DNA from: an uncultured Acidobacteriota bacterium | GTDB lineage: Bacteria; Acidobacteriota; Terriglobia; Bryobacterales; Bryobacteraceae | Assembly (NCBI GenBank): GCA_902825945.1 | Contig: CADECY010000099.1 | Span: 1-35,499, forward strand | Length of the DNA stretch: 35,499 bases | Direction of reading: 5' to 3' | In this document: in pieces, positions 31,135 through 35,499 of the stretch | Numbering within the stretch: the stretch's first letter is position 1 | Layout of the letters: every line of letters begins with the position of its first letter | The notes under the pieces: model-generated | Seen by the model: only the letters and a program-made list of their open reading frames with translations | Told to the model about the DNA's origin: nothing | The model's database searches: none | Translations under genes and position numbers: made by a program

Positions 31135-33623
31135 TGCGGCTGCGGATACGCCTTGCGCTGGTGGCCTGCTGTTGGATTCCCTGGCACGCCCACGCGCAGT
31201 ACACGTACAACTACTGCTATCCGCCGGCCCCCAGCAGCACGCCGTGGGCGCCCGCCTGGGCCCCCAGCGGAAAGCTCATCACCGTAAGCATGCACGGATC
31301 GCTGTTCAACGTCGATCCCGCCACCGGCAAAGCCACGGAACTCACCGCTGACGGCCGCTATGACTCTTCGCCTGTCTGGTCGCCGGACGGCAAGTGGATT
31401 GTCTACACCAGCCAGACGCCTAACGGACCCATCCAACTCGCCATCCTCGATGTCAGCACGGGCAAGACCCGGCTGCTGACACAGGATAACGCCACTTATC
31501 TCGATCCAGCGTTCTCCCCCGATGGGCGCCGCATCGCCTACGTCACCACGGGTACGACTGGACGGTTTCATATACACGTGCGGGAAATCCGGGACGGGCA
31601 ATGGGATGGCGGCCCCACCGCCGTCACCACCGACAACTCCTACGGCAGCGACCGGCTGTATGTCGGCGCCTGGGATATGCACCTCCAGCCGGACTGGACC
31701 CCCGACGGAAAAGAGCTGGTCCTCGTCTCCAGCCGCGACGTCCCACTCGGGTCCGGCGACATCTTTCGAATGCCCGTGCAGCCGGACGGAATGCGCCACG
31801 CGGCGCGCATCTTCCGAGAGCAATCGCTGTTCCGCACGCGTCCGCAAGTCTCCATCGACGGCAAGCGGATCGTCTACTCATCGCACGCCGGCGGCGCTGA
31901 CCAGTTCAGTCACCTTTACGTACTTCCGGTCAAGGGTGGCGCGCCATACAAACTGACGGCTGGCGGCTACGATCATTTCTCGCCGCGCTGGTCGCCCGAT
32001 GGCGAGTCGATCGCTTTCATTTCCAATGAAGGCGGTCTGCCCCAGTTGGCGCTGCTGGAAACCTACGGGGGTGCGCTGAAGAAGGTCGAGATCCGCGAAC
32101 GTGTTTGGAAGCGTCCGATGGGGACCTTGCGTGTCCGGGTGCGTGACAAAGGAACCGGCAAAGTGGTCCCGGCGCGCGTGCATGCTTTGGCCTCCGACGG
32201 CAAGTTCTATCCGCCCTTCGACGCCTACGCACGAATTCCGCTCTCGGGGGAACCGTGCTTTCACACCAGGGGTGAGTTCACGCTTCAGGTGCCGCCGGGC
32301 AAGTTGCATCTGAAGGCCATGCGAGGCCTCGAGTACTGGCCAGCGCTTGCGGACGTCGAGGTCATCGCCGGGAAGCCCGTCGACGTGGCATTGGATCTGC
32401 GCCGCTTGACTGATACCGCGGCGCAGGGATGGTACTCGGGCACGACGCATACCCACATGAACTACGGTGGCAATCTGCGGAACTCTCCGGAGAACATGAT
32501 CTTCATGGCCCAAGCCGAGGACCTGCGCGTGGTGATGGCCCAAGTGGCCAACAAGGACAATCGCGTCTTGGACCAACAGTACTTCGTTCCCGGCGGTGGA
32601 GAACATCCGAGTTCGCGGTCCGTCGCCGATGTGAAACTGCACGTCGGACAAGAGTACCGGCCACCGTTTTTCGGGCACCTCTCCTTCCTCGGACTGAAAG
32701 AGAGCCTCCTCTCGCCATTCACCACCGGGTATGAAGGCACGGGCATCGAGAGCCTGTACCCGAGCAACACGGACATGATCCGCAAGGCCCGGGCCCGCGG
32801 CGCGCTGATCACTCATGTCCACCCCTACTCCGGTAATCAGGATCTGCTGGAAACGGACTTGGGGCACGCCAAGTCGATGCCCGTGGATGCGGCGCTCGGC
32901 ACGGTGGACTGCCTCGAATGGACCTATATCAATCCCATTCAGGTGGGAATGTGGCACAAGCTGCTGAACAACGATATCGTGCTCGCGCCCGTGGGCGGTG
33001 AGGACTCGATCACCGACCTCCATCGTGGCAAGCAGATTGGTAGCGTGCGCACCTACGCGAAAGTCGACGGACCGTTGACGATCGGCGCTTGGCTCGATGC
33101 GGTCCGCAAGGGCCGCACCTACTTTAGCACCGGCCCGATTCTCGATCTTCGCGTGAACGGCGTGCTTCCGGGCGGCATCATCCGGCTGCCCGAAGGGGGC
33201 GGTACGGTGACCATCGAGGGGAGCGTGCAATCGATCGCCGCGCTCGACAAGGTGTATCTCTACTCGAATGGCAAAGTGCTGAAGCAAATTTCAATGGACG
33301 CGGCGGGCAAGCTAGGCAAGTTCCGCGAGACCCTTCCCGTCAAGGAGAGCGCGTGGTTTTCCCTCTTTGCCGAAGGCGTGCAGGACCGCTCGCTCGATGG
33401 CGAATATCCCCAGGCGTCCACCAACGTCATCCGCGTTTACGCCGGCGCCGGGAAGATCCGCGACCGGGCCTCGGCGGAATACTACATTCGCTGGATCGAC
33501 AAGCTTCGGGTGATGTCCGAAGCGTGGCCGTGGTGGCGCTCCGAAAAGGAGAAGTCCCACGTTCTGGCTCAGTACGCCGAGGCTCGCGCCGTCTACGCGC
33601 GCCTTGCCGCCGAGGCAAAGTAG
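31134..33623 (+). CDS. Exported TolB-like propeller fused to a PHP/CehA-type metallohydrolase
   Basis: The 829-residue protein starts with MRLRIRLALVACCWIPWHAHA, a signal peptide. Residues about 40-310 form a PD40/TolB-like beta-propeller with repeated SPDG blades (SPVWSPDGKWIVYTS, PAFSPDGRRIAYV, PRWSPDGESIAFI). A carboxypeptidase-regulatory-like linker (about 330-422) leads to a metallohydrolase domain: SGTTHTHMN (His439, His441), GHLSFLG (His515), ITHVHPYSG (His561, His563) and GGEDSITD (Asp624), matching the CehA/McbA branch of PHP hydrolases, some of which cut esters or carbamates. The substrate is unknown. It begins one base into the aminotransferase stop and ends seven bases before the next gene, so the three are probably expressed together. 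The propeller may bind the substrate or an envelope partner. Confidence 0.85.
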   Translation: MRLRIRLALVACCWIPWHAHAQYTYNYCYPPAPSSTPWAPAWAPSGKLITVSMHGSLFNVDPATGKATELTADGRYDSSPVWSPDGKWIVYTSQTPNGPIQLAILDVSTGKTRLLTQDNATYLDPAFSPDGRRIAYVTTGTTGRFHIHVREIRDGQWDGGPTAVTTDNSYGSDRLYVGAWDMHLQPDWTPDGKELVLVSSRDVPLGSGDIFRMPVQPDGMRHAARIFREQSLFRTRPQVSIDGKRIVYSSHAGGADQFSHLYVLPVKGGAPYKLTAGGYDHFSPRWSPDGESIAFISNEGGLPQLALLETYGGALKKVEIRERVWKRPMGTLRVRVRDKGTGKVVPARVHALASDGKFYPPFDAYARIPLSGEPCFHTRGEFTLQVPPGKLHLKAMRGLEYWPALADVEVIAGKPVDVALDLRRLTDTAAQGWYSGTTHTHMNYGGNLRNSPENMIFMAQAEDLRVVMAQVANKDNRVLDQQYFVPGGGEHPSSRSVADVKLHVGQEYRPPFFGHLSFLGLKESLLSPFTTGYEGTGIESLYPSNTDMIRKARARGALITHVHPYSGNQDLLETDLGHAKSMPVDAALGTVDCLEWTYINPIQVGMWHKLLNNDIVLAPVGGEDSITDLHRGKQIGSVRTYAKVDGPLTIGAWLDAVRKGRTYFSTGPILDLRVNGVLPGGIIRLPEGGGTVTIEGSVQSIAALDKVYLYSNGKVLKQISMDAAGKLGKFRETLPVKESAWFSLFAEGVQDRSLDGEYPQASTNVIRVYAGAGKIRDRASAEYYIRWIDKLRVMSEAWPWWRSEKEKSHVLAQYAEARAVYARLAAEAK

Positions 33624-33630
33624 GAGGATT

Positions 33631-34581
33631 GTGATCAGGCGATACATACGATGCGCGCTCGGCGTCAGCCTTTTGACCGCCCGGGCCATCGCCCAACAAC
33701 CCACCGCCGCCGACATGCCGCAAGAGATGATCTGGGTGGACCGGACAGGCACGATCCTGGGCAAAGTCGGCAGTACCCAGAACTCGATCTTCCATCCGGA
33801 GATCTCGCCGGATGGGAAATCGATCGCGGTTTCGGCGCGCGATGGTGAAGTCAACGATCGTGATGTCTGGATTCACGATGTCGCCACCGGGGCCAAGCGT
33901 GTCATCGCTCCGGCCAAGGGGAACGACAACTTCCCGATCTGGTCGCCGGATGGCAAGCAGATCATCTTCAACTCCAGCCGCACGGGTGAATACGAACTCT
34001 ATCGGAAGGATCTCGACTCCGATCGCCCGGAGGTCCTGCTCGCAAAGATGCCCGCCGCGCAGTATCCGCGATCCTGGTCACCCAACGGAAAGTGGCTTCT
34101 TTTCACGCAAGCCGGCACCAAGCGCGACGTCATGCTCTGGCGGATCGGCGAGGGCGAACCGATCGACCTCTTTGGCGGCCAGAATGCCTGGACCGAAGTC
34201 GGCCGGTTCTCGCCCAACGGGCAGTACATCGCCTACGTCTCCAACGCCGATGGTCCCTTCGAGGTCTACGTGTCGCCCACCCGTGAGCCGAAGAGGCACT
34301 GGAAAGTGTCACGCCCGATGTCGATGAGTTGGGCCGGCGGCGGCGGGCAGCCACGCTGGCGCGCGGATGGCAAGGAGTTGTTCTACATGATGGACAACGA
34401 CACCCTTCTGTCGATCGAGGTGAACACCGAGGGTGAGTTCACCTTCAGCCAGCCGAAACGGCTGTTTCGCATGGGCGGCATGCGGGGCAATTTCCCCGAT
34501 GAGTCACCGTGCACGCCCCGTTATGACGTCACACCGGATGGGCAGCGCTTCGTCTTCGTCCGCAAGGTGCTCGGCCAGTAG
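33631..34581 (+). CDS. Exported TolB-like/PD40 beta-propeller protein
   Basis: AGGAGG (33622-33627) overlaps the preceding stop and is three bases from GTG 33631. The 316-residue protein has a signal peptide (about 1-21, IRRYIRCALGVSLLTARAIA) and a propeller with blades marked HPEISPDGKSIAVSA, FPIWSPDGKQIIFNSS, PRSWSPNGKWLLFTQ, GRFSPNGQYIAYVS and PRWRADGKELFYM. It lacks any enzyme motif and is likely a binding or scaffolding protein in the periplasm. Such propellers often form the extracellular part of acidobacterial kinases; here the kinase half is absent, so it may be a free-standing relative. As the last gene of the receptor 3 cluster, it may assist the propeller/hydrolase fusion upstream. 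Confidence 0.85.
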   Translation: MIRRYIRCALGVSLLTARAIAQQPTAADMPQEMIWVDRTGTILGKVGSTQNSIFHPEISPDGKSIAVSARDGEVNDRDVWIHDVATGAKRVIAPAKGNDNFPIWSPDGKQIIFNSSRTGEYELYRKDLDSDRPEVLLAKMPAAQYPRSWSPNGKWLLFTQAGTKRDVMLWRIGEGEPIDLFGGQNAWTEVGRFSPNGQYIAYVSNADGPFEVYVSPTREPKRHWKVSRPMSMSWAGGGGQPRWRADGKELFYMMDNDTLLSIEVNTEGEFTFSQPKRLFRMGGMRGNFPDESPCTPRYDVTPDGQRFVFVRKVLGQ

Positions 34582-34613
34582 GGAGCGCGCCGAGTGGCAA
34601 CATGGCCGCGCCC
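34581..34613 (+). terminator. Weak hairpin after the receptor 3 cluster
   Basis: GGGAGCGCGCC (34581-34591) can pair imperfectly with GGCCGCGCCC (34604-34613) around a twelve-base loop. It directly follows the propeller stop. No T-run follows, so it would not be a classical intrinsic terminator, only a possible 3'-end structure. Confidence 0.3.
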
Positions 34614-34950
34614 GGGAGTTCGGTTGCGGTGTGGTCGCGAGGGACACCTCGGGCGGTGGGCCGCGGAATGGGCCGGGTTCCCGTGGGCGACGAAGCAGTG
34701 ACCTATCTCGAGTGCGGATTCTCAGAAGCGCAAAGGCCGCGAAGGCGCGGCGCCAGAATGACAGGAACACGGAGCAGGTTGGGCGCCGAAGCGAGTCCGT
34801 TTTGCGCGTGTTCCTTAGAATCGGCGCGCAAGGGACTCGAGGCGTGCAGGGAGCCGCGATCGATCCGGAATCGGGCACGCCGATGGGCGGGGCCGATACG
34901 CGAAGGGAAGGGCACGCGATCGCGTTCTGATTCTCGAGTTTCCACCACCG

Positions 34951-34972
34951 GCTTTCGGCGGGCTTTCGGCGG
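34951..34972. repeat. Tandem 11-base duplication
   Basis: GCTTTCGGCGG is repeated exactly, at 34951-34961 and 34962-34972, about 40 bases before the VOC protein gene. This is most simply a local duplication. Confidence 0.8.
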
Positions 34973-34996
34973 GAAGCGTCGCGGGTTCGCGTCTGT

Positions 34997-35002
34997 TAGA
35001 AT
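34997..35002 (+). promoter_or_regulatory. -10-like element before the VOC protein gene
   Basis: TAGAAT ends ten bases before ATG 35013. No ribosome binding site is present, so a short or absent leader is likely, similar to receptors 1 and 2. Confidence 0.35.
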
Positions 35003-35012
35003 CGACCGTGCC

Positions 35013-35384
35013 ATGGCAAGAGTAATTGGCGTTGGCGGCATCTTCTTCAAGTCACCGGACCCCGCCGCGTTGCGCGAGTGGTACCAAAAGGTCCTGGGCC
35101 TCGAACCCGAGCAGTGGGGCGGAGCGTTCTTCACTCCGGACTCGGTAGCCGCGATCCCCGGCGCTGGCACGGTCTGGTCCCCTTTCAAGGCCGCGAGCGG
35201 CTACTTCGCGCCGTCGAGTCGCGAGTTCATGATCAACCTGATGGTGGATGACATGGACGAGATGATCGCACGGTGTCGAGCCAACGGCGTGGAGGTGGAG
35301 GAAGCTCCACCGCAAAACGGCCGGTTCGCGCATCTGGTCGATCCCGACGGAACGAAGATCGAACTCTGGGGGCCAGCGCTATGA
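35013..35384 (+). CDS. VOC-superfamily (glyoxalase/bleomycin-resistance fold) protein
   Basis: The 123-residue protein carries one vicinal-oxygen-chelate module made of two beta-alpha-beta-beta-beta units: VIGVGGIFFKSPDPAALREW (4-23) opens the first, and EFMINLMVDDMDEMIARCR the second. The strand ending HLVDPDGTKIELWGP holds the expected metal-ligand Glu near 119, but the other usual ligands are less clear, since the opening strand has Gly/Phe where a His often sits. It may therefore not bind metal. Family members are glyoxalases, dioxygenases or resistance proteins; no specific reaction can be named. The stop overlaps the next ATG (ATGA at 35381-35384), implying coupled translation with a DoxX-like protein, a common pairing. 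Confidence 0.82.
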   Translation: MARVIGVGGIFFKSPDPAALREWYQKVLGLEPEQWGGAFFTPDSVAAIPGAGTVWSPFKAASGYFAPSSREFMINLMVDDMDEMIARCRANGVEVEEAPPQNGRFAHLVDPDGTKIELWGPAL

Positions 35385-35499
35385 ACATCCTCCTATGGGT
35401 TCTGCAGGTCCTCGCGGCCCTCATGTACGCGGCATCGGGCACCATGAAGATCTTCCAGTTCGACAAGATCAGCAAGGAGGTCCCGTCGTTCGGCGCGTT
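35381..35499 (+). CDS. DoxX-like membrane protein (partial, runs off window)
   Basis: Only the first 39 residues are present. They contain a membrane helix (ILLWVLQVLAALMYAASGTM) followed by KIFQFDKI, matching the start of DoxX-like small membrane proteins, which have four helices and a G-x-x-K-(I/L) motif after the first. These proteins are found beside oxidoreductase or stress genes, but their activity is poorly known. The gene starts inside the stop of the VOC gene. Confidence 0.65.
   Translation, partial: MNILLWVLQVLAALMYAASGTMKIFQFDKISKEVPSFGA

Larger units (their letters stand above)
34582..35012. other. Intergenic region with repeat-like debris
   Basis: No gene is convincing here; the open frames are Arg/Gly-rich and have no initiation signals. 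A CGCAAAGGCCGCGAAGGCG-type stretch (34724-34753) resembles the intergenic repeats rich in AAGGCGCGAAGG seen in many bacterial genomes, and GCTTTCGGCGG is tandemly duplicated at 34951-34972. The rest is unremarkable. Confidence 0.4.

Noticed and set aside
31878..33287. 469-residue minus-strand open frame
   Set aside because: It is antisense to the propeller/PHP fusion and shows no motifs; long shadow frames are expected in GC-rich genes.
1..35499. CRISPR array, tRNA or rRNA genes, intact insertion sequence
   Set aside because: No regularly spaced repeats, no cloverleaf-like or rRNA-like segments and no transposase motifs with terminal inverted repeats were seen by eye.

Overview
The window looks like a chromosomal segment of an Acidobacteriota genome, most likely from the Bryobacterales/Solibacter group. 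This is inferred from gene content, not from a marker gene. The DNA is GC-rich. It carries three roughly 1100-residue outer-membrane TonB-dependent receptors with N-terminal carboxypeptidase-regulatory-like domains, an ECF-type sigma factor followed by a Ser/Thr kinase with TPR repeats, a PEP-CTERM protein, a multiheme cytochrome fused to TPRs, and WD40/TolB-like propellers. All of these are typical of that group. No tRNA, rRNA, CRISPR array or intact insertion sequence was seen.

Positions 1-1585 are poor in genes and look decayed. They hold a short minus-strand fragment resembling the C-terminus of a helix-turn-helix/replication-type protein, a small glycine-zipper ORF that may be frameshifted, a well-initiated 87-residue cysteine-rich ORF (911-1174), and a stretch where helical protein sequence jumps between frames. 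From 1586 to 7769 there is a dense plus-strand run: GNAT acetyltransferase, SpoU/TrmH RNA methyltransferase, exported M48 metalloprotease, HAD phosphatase, a J-domain/WG-repeat protein and a heptaheme cytochrome-TPR lipoprotein. Several of these genes share overlapping start and stop codons. A PEP-CTERM protein with a possible thioester domain follows (7856-8506). It converges on a minus-strand pair, a molybdopterin oxidoreductase and an anchored metallo-beta-lactamase-fold hydrolase. Two small exported proteins follow at 10280-11310.

From 20288 down to 11349 the minus strand carries the sigma factor, a kinase with a TolB/FlgO-like region and TPRs, a small beta-rich protein, a secreted metzincin-like protease and the first TonB-dependent receptor. 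The first four overlap or nearly abut and read as one operon. The receptor has its own promoter-like signal. From 20343 onward the plus strand carries a polytopic acyltransferase-like membrane protein and a Tat-type enolase-superfamily sugar-acid dehydratase with a candidate operator. These are followed by the second and third TonB-dependent receptors.

The third receptor leads a tight cluster made of an exported PLP-dependent class V aminotransferase, a propeller/PHP-type metallohydrolase fusion and a second TolB-like propeller. This arrangement suggests uptake and periplasmic processing of an unidentified organic substrate. A roughly 430-base intergenic stretch with repeat debris separates this cluster from a VOC-family protein and the start of a DoxX-like membrane protein, which runs off the window.
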